NCBI GenBank assembly: GCA_902765395.1
Contig: CACWZP010000031.1
Location: 1-57,384, forward strand
Source: an uncultured Eubacteriales bacterium
GTDB taxonomy: Bacteria; Bacillota; Clostridia; Christensenellales; Aristaeellaceae
DNA length: 57,384 nt
Reading direction: 5' to 3'
Made by a program: the position numbers and the translations under genes
Part shown: in pieces, positions 1 to 7,940 of the stretch
Layout: each line of letters opens with the position of its first letter
Position numbering within the stretch: the first letter of the stretch is position 1
Notes under the pieces: generated by a model
Told to the model about the DNA's origin: nothing
Databases searched by the model: none
What the model saw: the letters and a program-made list of their open reading frames with translations, nothing else

Positions 1-685
1 TGTTCTCCACGCGGAAGCTGTACGCGCGCGGGCTCTCGTCGATCACCAGCGTCACGCGCCGATCGGGATTGGAGACGTCCTCGGTGAGCGCGTCGCGGGC
101 GTTGTCGATCAGGTTGCCCAGCACCCGGCACATCTCCCAGCCGGGGACGTGAATGTCCCGCCAGGGCGCGGCGATGCGGATGTCCAGCGTGATGCCCTTT
201 TCCTCGCAGTCCTGGCGTTTGGCGGCGATCAGAGCGTTCACGGCGGGAATGGCGGTCTTGAGCACGCTGCCGGTCTTCTTGATGTCGCCGTAGACGTTCT
301 CCACGTACTTCATGGCCTCGTCCGGCTCGCTCAGCTCCAGCAGCGAGAACACCACCTGCAGGTGGTTCATGAAGTCGTGCCGCTGCTTGCGCAGCGTGCC
401 GTTCAACGCCTCCAGCTGGCCGTTGGCCTCCTCCAGCATGCGGGCCTGGTCCTCGATCTTCCCGGCGTTCAGGGCCTCGCGGATGTCCAGCACCGCGCCC
501 CAGCTGACGATCAGGAACGCGGCGGCGATGGCGGCGATCTCCACGGTGCGGCCGTCGGGGCTGTCCCGGAAGATGGCATACAGCAGCACCGTCAGCATTG
601 CCGCCACCTGCAGCGCGTTGACGGTCACGGCGAAGCGCGCGGCCTTCTTGATATTCAGCTTTTCACGCAGGGATCGTCTCATCAT
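1..685 (-). CDS. Sensor histidine kinase, Spo0B/GHKL type, 3' end cut by window edge
   Basis: The frame stays open from an ATG at 685 to the left edge, so only about the first 228 residues are present. The N-terminus has two hydrophobic stretches (about residues 15-37 and 47-64), then a helical linker. The phospho-acceptor helix reads KQRHDFMNHLQVV around residues 100-112, the H-x-x-x-N-H-L-Q pattern of the Spo0B/CitA-type dimerization domain. An N box (GNLIDNARDAL, near 190-200) marks the start of the GHKL ATPase domain. No strong ribosome-binding site precedes the ATG. The partner regulator is not in the window. It is probably a membrane-bound kinase of the LytS/CitA/AgrC-like class; the signal is unknown. 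Confidence 0.85.
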   Translation of the reverse strand, partial: MMRRSLREKLNIKKAARFAVTVNALQVAAMLTVLLYAIFRDSPDGRTVEIAAIAAAFLIVSWGAVLDIREALNAGKIEDQARMLEEANGQLEALNGTLRKQRHDFMNHLQVVFSLLELSEPDEAMKYVENVYGDIKKTGSVLKTAIPAVNALIAAKRQDCEEKGITLDIRIAAPWRDIHVPGWEMCRVLGNLIDNARDALTEDVSNPDRRVTLVIDESPRAYSFRVEN

Positions 686-705
686 ACATTATCGCCACAT
701 GGAAA

Positions 706-734
706 ATCGGCGTCAATCGATGATCGACGCCGAT
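706..734 (-). terminator. Hairpin between mscL and the kinase gene
   Basis: Nine-base arms, ATCGGCGTC and GACGCCGAT, lie 34 bases beyond the mscL stop and are followed on the minus strand by a short run of four T. It is probably a weak intrinsic terminator of mscL. Confidence 0.5.
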
Positions 735-767
735 ACCGTAATAGAGTTCCGAAATCCTCGAAGCGGC

Positions 768-1154
768 TTACTTGGCCAGCTCGGAGGTGCAGTGCGGGCA
801 GCGGGTCGCGTCGTCAGCGATCTCACTCTTGCAGAAGGGGCACACGCGCGCGGCCTTGGGAGCCGGAGCGGGCTTCTTCATCTTGTTGATGGCCTTCACC
901 ACCGCGAACAGGCAGATGGCGATGATCAGGAAATTGACGACGGCGTTGATGAAATTGCCCAGCGCGATGGGGCCCAGAGTGATATGCGAGAAATCGGGCT
1001 GTCCGAAAATCGCGCCGATCAGGGGAGTGATCAGGTCCTCGACCACGCTGGAGACGATGGCTCCGAACGCGCCGCCGATGACGACGCCAATGGCCATGTC
1101 AACCACGTTGCCCTTCATGGCAAAATCCTTGAACTCGTTAAGCAGCTTTCCCAT
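768..1154 (-). CDS. mscL: Large-conductance mechanosensitive channel MscL with C-terminal zinc ribbon
   Basis: MscL is a homopentameric inner-membrane channel that opens under membrane tension and releases solutes during hypo-osmotic shock. The 128-residue protein starts MGKLLNEFKDFAMKGN and has the two expected transmembrane helices (about residues 15-45 and 65-88), with the family's conserved KGNVVDMAIGVVIG stretch in the first. After a proline/alanine linker the usual cytoplasmic helix is replaced by a zinc-ribbon-like tail, CPFC...CPHC, at about residues 105-122. A good Shine-Dalgarno sequence (AGGGAGG) precedes the ATG. It appears monocistronic, with its own -10 box upstream and a hairpin downstream. 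The identity is secure; the role of the zinc-binding tail is not known to me. Confidence 0.96.
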   Translation of the reverse strand: MGKLLNEFKDFAMKGNVVDMAIGVVIGGAFGAIVSSVVEDLITPLIGAIFGQPDFSHITLGPIALGNFINAVVNFLIIAICLFAVVKAINKMKKPAPAPKAARVCPFCKSEIADDATRCPHCTSELAK

Positions 1155-1201
1155 TGTGAATTCCTCCCTTTCGTGTTCCCGTGGAATACCATTGCAGGGG
1201 T

Positions 1202-1207
1202 ATTATA
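1202..1207 (-). promoter_or_regulatory. Probable -10 box of mscL
   Basis: A perfect TATAAT on the minus strand lies about 48 bases before the mscL start. The -35 region is not a clear match to consensus. Confidence 0.5.
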
Positions 1208-1266
1208 CCACATTGCGATACCAAAATAAAGTCTTTTGCGCCAAAATCGCAAATATTGTTACATTG

Positions 1267-2205
1267 CTATCTCGATCCCTTGTCGTAGGGGATGCCTTCT
1301 GCCTTCGGCGCGGCGGAATTCTTGGAGAAGAACGCCAGCACCACCAGCGAGATGATGTAGGGCAGCATGTTGTAAACCGTGCTGGGCAGGTTCAGGTTCT
1401 TCAGGAAGTCGAAGCCGGTGTACACGTTGGACAGCGAGCGGAACAGGCCGAACAGCAGCGCCGCCAGGGCGATGCGCTGGGGCTTCCAGCTGCCGAAGAT
1501 CATGACCGCCAGGGCCAGGAAGCCGAAGCCGGCCACGCCGTTTTCAAACTTCCAGGCGGAGACGCCCGCGGTGATGTACACCAGGCCGCCCAGTCCGCCC
1601 AGCAGGCCGGAGATCATCACGCCCGCGTAGCGCATCCTGTACACGTTGATGCCCACGGAATCCGCCGCCTGGGGATGCTCGCCGCAGGCCATCAGGCGCA
1701 GGCCGAACTTGGTTTTGTACAGCACGATGTAGGAGATGATCAGCAGCGCCAGCGCCAGCAGCATGAACCAGGAGAACTCCGTGCCTTCGGCGATGATGAA
1801 GCTCTTCTTCGGGCCGACGTACATGATCTCGGACGAAGTGTTGGAGGAGTCCGCCGCGGTGTTGATAGCCTTGACGATGACGGTGGCGGCGGCGGTGCCC
1901 AGCAGGTTCATGGCCGTGCCCACCAGCGTCTGGTCCGCCTTGAAGTTGATGGCGGCTACCGCCAGCAGCAGCGAATAGAGGATGCCGGTGAGCATGGCGG
2001 CCAGCACCGTGATGCAGATCATCACGAAGGGCGCCGTGTCCGCGGGCATGTACTTCATCACCAGCGCGCCGCCCAGCGCGCCGAATACCATGATGCCCTC
2101 CAGGCCGATGTTGATCACGCCGGAATGCTCAGAGAAGCAGCCGCCCAGGGCCACCAGCATCAGCACCGAGGTGAAGATCAGGGTGTATTGCAGCAGCAGC
2201 AACAT
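1267..2205 (-). CDS. nupQ: BMP-family nucleoside ABC transporter, permease 2 (NupQ/YufQ type)
   Basis: This 312-residue, very hydrophobic protein belongs to the BPD_transp_2 permease family. It carries the conserved N-terminal segment GVINIGLEGIMVFGA (about residues 29-43) typical of the second permease in BMP-type nucleoside importers such as B. subtilis NupQ. About eight to ten membrane segments are visible. It is the last gene of bmpA-nupO-nupP-nupQ, and its ATG abuts the end of nupP with a one-base overlap, which indicates translational coupling. It should form the membrane channel as a heterodimer with NupP. The nucleoside substrate is inferred from the family and gene order and is not shown directly; other purine-like or sugar ligands are possible. 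Confidence 0.9.
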   Translation of the reverse strand: MLLLLQYTLIFTSVLMLVALGGCFSEHSGVINIGLEGIMVFGALGGALVMKYMPADTAPFVMICITVLAAMLTGILYSLLLAVAAINFKADQTLVGTAMNLLGTAAATVIVKAINTAADSSNTSSEIMYVGPKKSFIIAEGTEFSWFMLLALALLIISYIVLYKTKFGLRLMACGEHPQAADSVGINVYRMRYAGVMISGLLGGLGGLVYITAGVSAWKFENGVAGFGFLALAVMIFGSWKPQRIALAALLFGLFRSLSNVYTGFDFLKNLNLPSTVYNMLPYIISLVVLAFFSKNSAAPKAEGIPYDKGSR

Positions 2206-3323
2206 CAGGCATTGCCTCCCTTCTTATGCTGGGCTTTGGCGTCCAGCCGCTTGTTCACAAACAGCTTCATATACAGCACGAAACCGCACATGTAGATGAT
2301 CACCGACGAAATCAGATCGGAGATCTGGGCGCAGTACATATTCATGTTCACGTTTGCGCCGCCGCGGGTGATGTGCTGGATGAAGTAGGAGGAGAAGATG
2401 GCGCCGATGGGGTTAAGGCCCCCCAGGAACGCCGCCGCGATGCCGTTGAAGCCCATGGCGGGAACGGAGGCCTGGGTGACGGCCCACTGCTCGAAGTCGG
2501 ACAGATACAGCATCGCCGCGCCCAGGCCCGCCAGTGCGCCAGCGATGGCCATGGTCAGGATGATGTTGTAGCGGTCGCGCATGCCGCAGTACTTGGCCGC
2601 GTTCTTGTTCAGGCCCGTGGCGCGCAGCTCGTAGCCCAGAAGGGTCTTGTTCAGCAGCACCCAGATGCCCACGCACACCAGGATCGCCAGCGGAATGGCG
2701 ATGGTCACGTTCTTCTGGTTGAACAGGTTGTCCAGCCCCAGGGTGGGCAGCAGTGCGCCCGCGTTCTGGCTGGCGACGGTGAAGGTGTCCTTGCCGGTGG
2801 GGTTCTTCACAGGGGCAAGGAGCGTGTTCACCAGGTACAGCGAGATCCAGTTCAGCATGATGCAGCTGATGACCTCGTTCACGTTGCGATAGGCCTTCAG
2901 GAAGCCGGAGATCGCGCCCAGCACCGCGCCGCAGAGGATGGCGGCCAGGATGCACACGTACCAGGGCAGGTGCAGCGCCAGCGCGCAGTAGAGGCTCGCG
3001 CCCGCGCCGGCCACGTACTGGCCCGCCGCGCCGATGTTGAACAGGCCCACCTTGTAGGCGAACAGCACCGACAGCGAGCACATCAGCAGCGGGGCGGTGG
3101 TGACCAGCGTGCAGCCGAAGTTCTTCAGCTGCTTTTCGGGCTTGGAATAGGCCCAGAAGTTCTTGATGACGCCGAGGATGGCCTCGGTAGCGCCGCTGGG
3201 ATTGATGATCAGCAGCGCGATGTAGCCCACCAGCAAGCCCAGCAGGATGCAGACCAGGCTGGCGAACAGCGTCTGCACTCCGGGCTTTCTCAGCAGGGAT
3301 TCGCGGGATTTGTTAGCCTGCAT
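2205..3323 (-). CDS. nupP: BMP-family nucleoside ABC transporter, permease 1 (NupP/YufP type)
   Basis: This 372-residue integral membrane protein of the BPD_transp_2 family has an N-terminal cytoplasmic stretch, a first membrane helix at about residues 16-38, an external loop and then a multi-helix core that includes GLFNIGAAGQYVAGA, the signature of the first permease in these importers. Its start overlaps the end of the ATPase gene by 11 bases and its stop overlaps the start of nupQ by one base, so the three genes are tightly coupled. The length is close to that of B. subtilis YufP. It pairs with NupQ to form the transmembrane pathway of the importer. Confidence 0.9.
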   Translation of the reverse strand: MQANKSRESLLRKPGVQTLFASLVCILLGLLVGYIALLIINPSGATEAILGVIKNFWAYSKPEKQLKNFGCTLVTTAPLLMCSLSVLFAYKVGLFNIGAAGQYVAGAGASLYCALALHLPWYVCILAAILCGAVLGAISGFLKAYRNVNEVISCIMLNWISLYLVNTLLAPVKNPTGKDTFTVASQNAGALLPTLGLDNLFNQKNVTIAIPLAILVCVGIWVLLNKTLLGYELRATGLNKNAAKYCGMRDRYNIILTMAIAGALAGLGAAMLYLSDFEQWAVTQASVPAMGFNGIAAAFLGGLNPIGAIFSSYFIQHITRGGANVNMNMYCAQISDLISSVIIYMCGFVLYMKLFVNKRLDAKAQHKKGGNA

Positions 3324-4860
3324 AGCTGGGAACCTCCTCTCGCTTCGCGCCTGCCATGAACAGGCCGATTTCCTCGGGATTGGTCTTCTTGGGATCCAGC
3401 TCGCCGACGATCTCGCCCTCGTACATCACCAGGATCCGGTCGGAGACGTCCAGAACCTCGTCCATCTCAAGAGACACCAGCAGCACGGCCTTGCCCTGGT
3501 TGCGCTGCTCCACGATCTGCTTGTGGATGTACTCGATGGCGCCCACGTCCAGGCCGCGGGTGGGCTGCACGGCGATCAGCAGCGCGGGATCCTTGTCGAT
3601 CTCGCGGGCGATGATGGCCTTCTGCTGGTTGCCGCCGGACATGCTGCGGGCCATGGTGATGGGGCCCTGGCCGGAGCGGATGTCGTACTGCTCGATCAGC
3701 TTGTTGGCGTAGCTTCTTATATTCTTGCGTCGCAGGAAGCCCTTGTTGTTGAATTCGGGCTCAAAGTAGCGCTGGAGCACGATGTTGTCCTCCAGGGAGT
3801 AATCCAGCACCAGGCCGTGCTTGTGCCGGTCCTCGGGGATGTGGCTCATGCCCAGCAGCGAGCGCTGGCGGATGGCGGTCTTCGTCAGGTCCTGGCCCAT
3901 CAGGTTGATGGTGCCGCCGGAAAGCGGCTCCAGGCCGGACAGACCGTAGACGAACTCCGTCTGGCCGTTGCCGTCGATGCCCGCGATGCAGACGATCTCG
4001 CCCTCGCGCACCTGCAACGACACGTTCTTCACGGCGTCGCCCGAGTGGCTGTGGCTCTTTACGGACATGTTCTTGATGTCCAGGATCACCTTGCCGGGGG
4101 TTTTCTCGGGCTTTTCCACGTGGAAGTTGACGTTGCGGCCGACCATCATGGCGGAGAGCTGCTCCATGGTGACATCCTTGGTTTCCACGGTGCCGATGTA
4201 CTTGCCCTTGCGCAGCACGCTGCAGCGGTCGGCCACGGCCATGATCTCGGCCAGCTTGTGGCTGATGAACAGTATGCTCTTGCCTTCGGCCGCCAGGTTC
4301 TTCATGATCTGCATCAGCTCGTCGATCTCCTGGGGCGTCAGCACGGCGGTGGGCTCGTCGAAGATCAGGATCTCGTTGTCACGATAGAGCATCTTCAGGA
4401 TCTCGGTGCGCTGCTGCATGCCCACGGTGATGTCGGCGATCTTCGCGTCCGGGTCCACCTGCAGACCGTAGCGCTCAGACAGCTCGATCACGCGCTTGCG
4501 GGCCTCGGCCTTTTGCAGGAAGCCCATCTTGCTGGTCGGCTCCACGCCCAGGATGATGTTGTCCAGCACGGTGAAGCACTCCACCAGCTTGAAGTGCTGG
4601 TGCACCATGCCGATGCCCAGGTCGTTGGCGTCGTTGGGGTTGTTGATCTTGACCTCCTTGCCGTCCTTCTTGATGGTGCCTTCCTCCGCCTGGTACAGGC
4701 CGAACAGCACGCTCATCAGCGTGGACTTGCCCGCGCCGTTTTCGCCGAGCAGGGCGTGGATCTCGCCCTTCTTCAGCTGAAGCGTGATGTCGTCGTTGGC
4801 GATGATGCCGGGGAAACGCTTCGTGATGTGCAGCATTTCAATGGCATACTGGTTCTCCAA
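3313..4860 (-). CDS. nupO: BMP-family nucleoside ABC transporter, duplicated ATPase (NupO/YufO type)
   Basis: This protein of about 515 residues contains two fused nucleotide-binding domains that drive import through NupPQ. The first domain has an intact Walker A, GENGAGKST (about residues 38-46), and Walker B ILIFDEPTAVLT. The second has a degenerate Walker A (GIDGNGQTE) but an intact signature, MSGGNQQKA, as is usual for sugar and nucleoside importers of this class. The frame is open further upstream to an ATG at 5109, but that extension is low-complexity translation of an intergenic repeat. A strong ribosome-binding site (GGAGGGG) sits before a TTG at 4860, giving MENQYAIEMLHITKRFPG, which matches the family's N-terminus. 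I therefore chose that start. Confidence 0.93.
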   Translation of the reverse strand: MENQYAIEMLHITKRFPGIIANDDITLQLKKGEIHALLGENGAGKSTLMSVLFGLYQAEEGTIKKDGKEVKINNPNDANDLGIGMVHQHFKLVECFTVLDNIILGVEPTSKMGFLQKAEARKRVIELSERYGLQVDPDAKIADITVGMQQRTEILKMLYRDNEILIFDEPTAVLTPQEIDELMQIMKNLAAEGKSILFISHKLAEIMAVADRCSVLRKGKYIGTVETKDVTMEQLSAMMVGRNVNFHVEKPEKTPGKVILDIKNMSVKSHSHSGDAVKNVSLQVREGEIVCIAGIDGNGQTEFVYGLSGLEPLSGGTINLMGQDLTKTAIRQRSLLGMSHIPEDRHKHGLVLDYSLEDNIVLQRYFEPEFNNKGFLRRKNIRSYANKLIEQYDIRSGQGPITMARSMSGGNQQKAIIAREIDKDPALLIAVQPTRGLDVGAIEYIHKQIVEQRNQGKAVLLVSLEMDEVLDVSDRILVMYEGEIVGELDPKKTNPEEIGLFMAGAKREEVPSYAG

Positions 4861-4904
4861 TTCCGCTCCCCTCCAATGCTGTGGTATCAAATGAGAATTG
4901 GGGA

Positions 4905-5016
4905 ACGACCCCTTCCGTTTCCGCCGCACGGAGCCGCCTTCCACTGCAGGGGAGGGCGGTGCCCAAAGGCCTTCCCCTTCAGGGGCAGGTGGCGCGTCAG
5001 CGCCGGAAGAGGTCGT
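4905..5016. repeat. Inverted-repeat element, possibly MITE-like
   Basis: The ends ACGACCCCTTCCG (4905-4917) and CGGAAGAGGTCGT (5004-5016) are inverted repeats matching at 12 of 13 bases. The interior holds further GC-rich palindromes (CCGCCTTCC/GGAGGGCGG and CCCCTTCAGGGG). The structure suggests a small non-coding dispersed repeat. Only one copy lies in this window. Confidence 0.55.
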
Positions 5017-5105
5017 TCTCACTTTTCCTCTCACAAAAGCCTCCGAACTGGATTGATCGACTTCGGCTGCGATTCGTACAGGATAGCGCGGCGTTGCGCC
5101 GTTTG

Positions 5106-5143
5106 TCATCCTGAGCGGAGCGACAGCGGAGTCGAAGGATCTT
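5106..5143. repeat. Short dispersed intergenic repeat
   Basis: The sequence contains CATCCTGAGCG and GTCGAAGGATC, words I recognise from short repeats scattered in intergenic DNA of many bacteria. Its function is unknown, and its copy number here cannot be judged from the window. Confidence 0.4.
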
Positions 5144-5195
5144 CATTGTTTGCAAAGAAGCTGCATTTAAGAAGAACCGGGGGCTTTTGTCAAAG

Positions 5196-5222
5196 TTCGG
5201 AGGAGCAAAGCGCTCCTCCGAA
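5196..5222 (-). terminator. Hairpin directly after bmpA
   Basis: A perfect 11-base stem (TTCGGAGGAGC/GCTCCTCCGAA) with a five-base loop starts 12 bases past the bmpA stop. On the minus strand it is followed by only a short T run. It may stabilise the bmpA mRNA or partly terminate, giving more binding protein than transporter core. Confidence 0.55.
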
Positions 5223-5233
5223 GCAATGTTTTC

Positions 5234-6322
5234 TTACTTGACGGTGCCCAGATCGTTCACGGTGATCTCGGTCTCCGGCATGGCGTCGATGGCGTCGGAC
5301 ACGGTGATCTCGCCGTTGAACATGGCGGCCACCAGAGCCTTGTAGTCATCCTCGGTGAAGCCGTCGCCGAACTGGGTGGAGCCGGCCAGCTGCACATAGT
5401 TGGCAGCGGGATCTTCGCCCACCAGGCCCAGAGCCTCAACCTTGCCGCCTTCGAACTCGCCGGCGACGGTCTTGGCCAGCAGGGTGTCCACGGTGGCAGC
5501 CAGGCCCTTCATGGCGCTGGTCACGGTGATGCCCTCGCCATACAGGCCGTCGATGGTGGCAGCCTGGTCGACGTCAACGCCGATCACCTTGCCGCCCTCA
5601 ACCTTCGCGGCAGCCTCGCCGGCGGAGGTGAAGATGCCGCCGCCGCAGGCGAACACGGCCTGCACGCCCAGGTTCTGGTACCAGTTGTCCATGTAGGCGG
5701 TGATGTCGGCATCGCCATAGAACTGGTTGCCGTACACATACTCGACGGTCACGTCGGCGGCGTTGCCCAGCTCGACGGCAGCGGCGTTGGCGCCCTGCAC
5801 GAAGCCGAAGCCATAGCGCACGACGGCGGGAACGGCCATGCCGCCCAGGAAGCCCAGGTGGGTGTAGCCCAGCTTCACGGCAGCGTAGCCGGCCATGTAG
5901 CCGCACAGCTCTTCCTTATAAACCGCGCAGTACACGTTGCTGCCGACCTCGGCGCCGCCCAGGTCGCCCTCGGAAACGTCCAGAGCGATGAAGGTGGTGT
6001 CGGGATACTCTTCCTGCACCTCGGCGATGGTCTCGCCGAAGGCGTAGCCGGGCATCACGATGACATTGTAGCCTTCGTCGTCGGCCTTCTCGACCATGGC
6101 GACGCGCTCAGCGGTGGAATCGCCGTTGGGCTTGTAGTAGGTGAATTCGATGTTGTTGGCCTCACAGAAAGCTTTGCAGGCTTCATAGGTGGTCTGGTTG
6201 AAGGACTGGTCGGTGATGTCGCCGTAGTCGGTGATCATCGCCACGCGGTACTCGCCCTCGGCGAAGGCCGCGACGGACAGCAGCATCAGCGCTGCCAGCA
6301 GGATGGAAACGAGTTTCTTCAT
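5234..6322 (-). CDS. bmpA: BMP-family substrate-binding protein (nucleoside-type ABC importer)
   Basis: This 362-residue extracytoplasmic binding protein of the BmpA/Med/PnrA family should capture the ligand and deliver it to NupPQ. After a signal peptide (MKKLVSILLAALMLLSVAAFAEG) the mature part starts YRVAMITDYGDITDQSFNQ, the typical opening of the family, where D and N residues line the nucleoside pocket. There is no lipobox cysteine, whereas family members in Gram-positive bacteria are normally lipoproteins, so anchoring is unclear. A good ribosome-binding site (AAGGAGG) precedes the ATG. It is the first gene of the operon, and about 370 bases of repeats separate it from nupO. The nucleoside ligand is a family inference. 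Confidence 0.92.
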   Translation of the reverse strand: MKKLVSILLAALMLLSVAAFAEGEYRVAMITDYGDITDQSFNQTTYEACKAFCEANNIEFTYYKPNGDSTAERVAMVEKADDEGYNVIVMPGYAFGETIAEVQEEYPDTTFIALDVSEGDLGGAEVGSNVYCAVYKEELCGYMAGYAAVKLGYTHLGFLGGMAVPAVVRYGFGFVQGANAAAVELGNAADVTVEYVYGNQFYGDADITAYMDNWYQNLGVQAVFACGGGIFTSAGEAAAKVEGGKVIGVDVDQAATIDGLYGEGITVTSAMKGLAATVDTLLAKTVAGEFEGGKVEALGLVGEDPAANYVQLAGSTQFGDGFTEDDYKALVAAMFNGEITVSDAIDAMPETEITVNDLGTVK

Positions 6323-6371
6323 GGTCTATTCCTCCTTGTTGCGTAAGCATCCAACAAAATGCTCCGAATAG

Positions 6372-6400
6372 ATTATAACAGAAAGAAAGCCGTTTGAAAA
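6372..6400 (-). promoter_or_regulatory. SigA-type promoter of bmpA-nupOPQ
   Basis: The minus strand carries TATAAT (6377-6372) and TTTTCA (6400-6395) separated by 17 bases, about 50 bases before the bmpA ATG. Confidence 0.6.
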
Positions 6401-6573
6401 GCATTTCAGACAAGAAAATTATAAAAAATAGTCTGAAATTGGACAAATCTGGAAGGAGCACGCGCGAAAAACTGTCGTTTGCAGCAAATGGTCATAGGTT
6501 GATGGATTTACGAAAAAATAACTATACAGCCTTCGGTTCGATAAAAAATACACCAAAACCGTATAATAATTAC

Positions 6574-6601
6574 TTGACCAGCGGCTAAAATATGCTATAA
6601 T
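6574..6601 (+). promoter_or_regulatory. SigA-type promoter of the ribose-type ABC operon
   Basis: TTGACC (6574-6579) and TATAAT (6596-6601) are separated by 16 bases. The 200 bases upstream, shared with the divergent bmpA operon, are strikingly AT-rich for this genome and probably hold regulator sites. I could not identify a specific operator. Confidence 0.7.
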
Positions 6602-6689
6602 CATTAAGAAAGCACGGCCTGTGCCGTGACCCGGCGCGCCTGTCGGAGCGGTTGGAAAGCCGTGCGCAATTAACAAGGAGGATACTAAT
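6602..6689 (+). promoter_or_regulatory. Structured leader of the ABC operon
   Basis: The segment GCACGGC (6612-6618) can pair locally with the following GCCGTG, or with GCCGTGC (6659-6665) just before the ribosome-binding site AAGGAGG. The two pairings exclude each other. I do not recognise a known riboswitch class. Confidence 0.35.
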
Positions 6690-7808
6690 ATGAAGAAAGT
6701 CCTTGCTTTGGTCCTGGCGATCGTCATGCTGATGGGCGTGGCCCTGACCGCCTGTGCCGAGAACATCAAGATCGGCGTTTCCATCTGGAGCTCCACCGAC
6801 ACCCTGGGCAGCGAGTGCAAGCGCATCATCGACGCGGCCGCCGAGGCCCTGGGCGATGTCGACGTCCAGTATGTGGACCAGGCTCACATTTCCGAGCAGG
6901 TCACCAAGTCCGCCGAAGATCTGGCCATGGCCGACTGCGACGGCATCATCATCTGCAACTCCGCTTCCGCCGAGATGGCTTCCGTCATCAAGACCTGCGA
7001 AGACAATGAGATGTATGTCGCGCAGTTCTTCCGCGTGATCGATCCCGAAGCCAACCCCGACGAGTACGCTCAGGCTTCCGCTTCTCCCTATTATGTGGGC
7101 GCGGTGCACGAGTCCGAGTTCGACAATGGCAAGACCCTCGTGACCATCCTGGGCGAGAAGGGCTGCCGCAAGATCGGCCTTGAGGGTTGGGAGCCCGGCG
7201 ACGCCACCTTCCTGGGCCGCTGGGAAGGCTACAAGGCCGGCGTTGAGGCCTGGAACGAGGCCAATCCCGATGACCAGATGGAGATGCTCGAGCCCCAGTA
7301 CGGCCGCACCACCACCGATACCGGCCGCCAGGCCGCCGAGGCCATCATCGACGCCAATCCCGACATCGATGCTCTGATCGTCGCTGGCGGCGGCGGAGAC
7401 ACCCTGCTGGGCGCCATCGCCGGCATCGAGGCCAAGGGCCTGACCGGCAAAATCGCCGTGGTCTCCACTGACTTCCTGCCCGACCTGGACGAGAAGCTGC
7501 AGACCGGCGCCATGGCCGCTGAGTCCGGCGGACACTATGCCGATCCCTTCTTCGCCTTCCTTATGGTCTACAATGCCATCAAGGGCAACTACGAAGTGAG
7601 CACCGAAGGCTTCTATGACATGGTGTTCCCGTACATGTTCGTCGACTCTCCCGAGTCCTACGCCGCCTATGCGGAGTACTTCACGGGCGATCAGCTGCCC
7701 TACAATGCCGACGAGATCGTCGAGCTGGCCGGCCTGTCCTATGACGACCTGGCCGCGGCCTGCGCGAGCCTGTCCGTCGACGACGTTGTGGCGCGTCACT
7801 CCAAGTAA
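6690..7808 (+). CDS. Ribose-type ABC importer substrate-binding lipoprotein
   Basis: This 372-residue protein has a lipoprotein signal peptide ending in LTAC (cysteine at about residue 22), so it should be lipid-anchored on the outer face of the membrane. The mature part opens IKIGVSIWSS and contains the DGIIICNSAS segment of periplasmic-binding-protein type 1 (Peripla_BP_4) sugar binders, as well as the later AVVSTDFLP hinge-side segment. Strong ribosome-binding site AAGGAGG. It leads an operon with a permease, a double ATPase and a second permease. The family suggests a sugar or related polar ligand (pentose, inositol, autoinducer-like), but nothing in the window fixes the substrate, since no catabolic gene is adjacent. 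Confidence 0.88.
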   Translation: MKKVLALVLAIVMLMGVALTACAENIKIGVSIWSSTDTLGSECKRIIDAAAEALGDVDVQYVDQAHISEQVTKSAEDLAMADCDGIIICNSASAEMASVIKTCEDNEMYVAQFFRVIDPEANPDEYAQASASPYYVGAVHESEFDNGKTLVTILGEKGCRKIGLEGWEPGDATFLGRWEGYKAGVEAWNEANPDDQMEMLEPQYGRTTTDTGRQAAEAIIDANPDIDALIVAGGGGDTLLGAIAGIEAKGLTGKIAVVSTDFLPDLDEKLQTGAMAAESGGHYADPFFAFLMVYNAIKGNYEVSTEGFYDMVFPYMFVDSPESYAAYAEYFTGDQLPYNADEIVELAGLSYDDLAAACASLSVDDVVARHSK

Positions 7809-7940
7809 TCCCAAGTCAACTTAATGAAAAGCGGGCAGCCGTCAGGCGCGGCGGAGCCCGCTTTTCCCAAGCATGGGGGAAACCTCATCCGATCAAGGCA
7901 TGCCGCGCCCCTGGCAGCCGAAAGAATAGGAAGCGAAGCT

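Larger units (their letters stand above)
4861..5233. other. bmpA-nupO intergenic region built of dispersed repeats
   Basis: I see no credible gene in these 373 bases. The stretch holds an inverted-repeat element, a second short repeat and a hairpin right after bmpA, each listed separately. The frames open across it have no family resemblance. Confidence 0.7.

Noticed and set aside
4861-5109. 83-residue N-terminal extension of the NupO frame
   Set aside because: It translates the intergenic inverted repeat, while a strong ribosome-binding site and the family's N-terminus support TTG 4860.
3247-5241. 664-residue plus-strand frame opposite nupO
   Set aside because: Shadow of nupO and of the adjacent repeat region; no ribosome-binding site and no domain.
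6323-6689. Purine riboswitch ahead of the nucleoside transporter genes
   Set aside because: I looked for the purine aptamer core words and did not find them on either strand.
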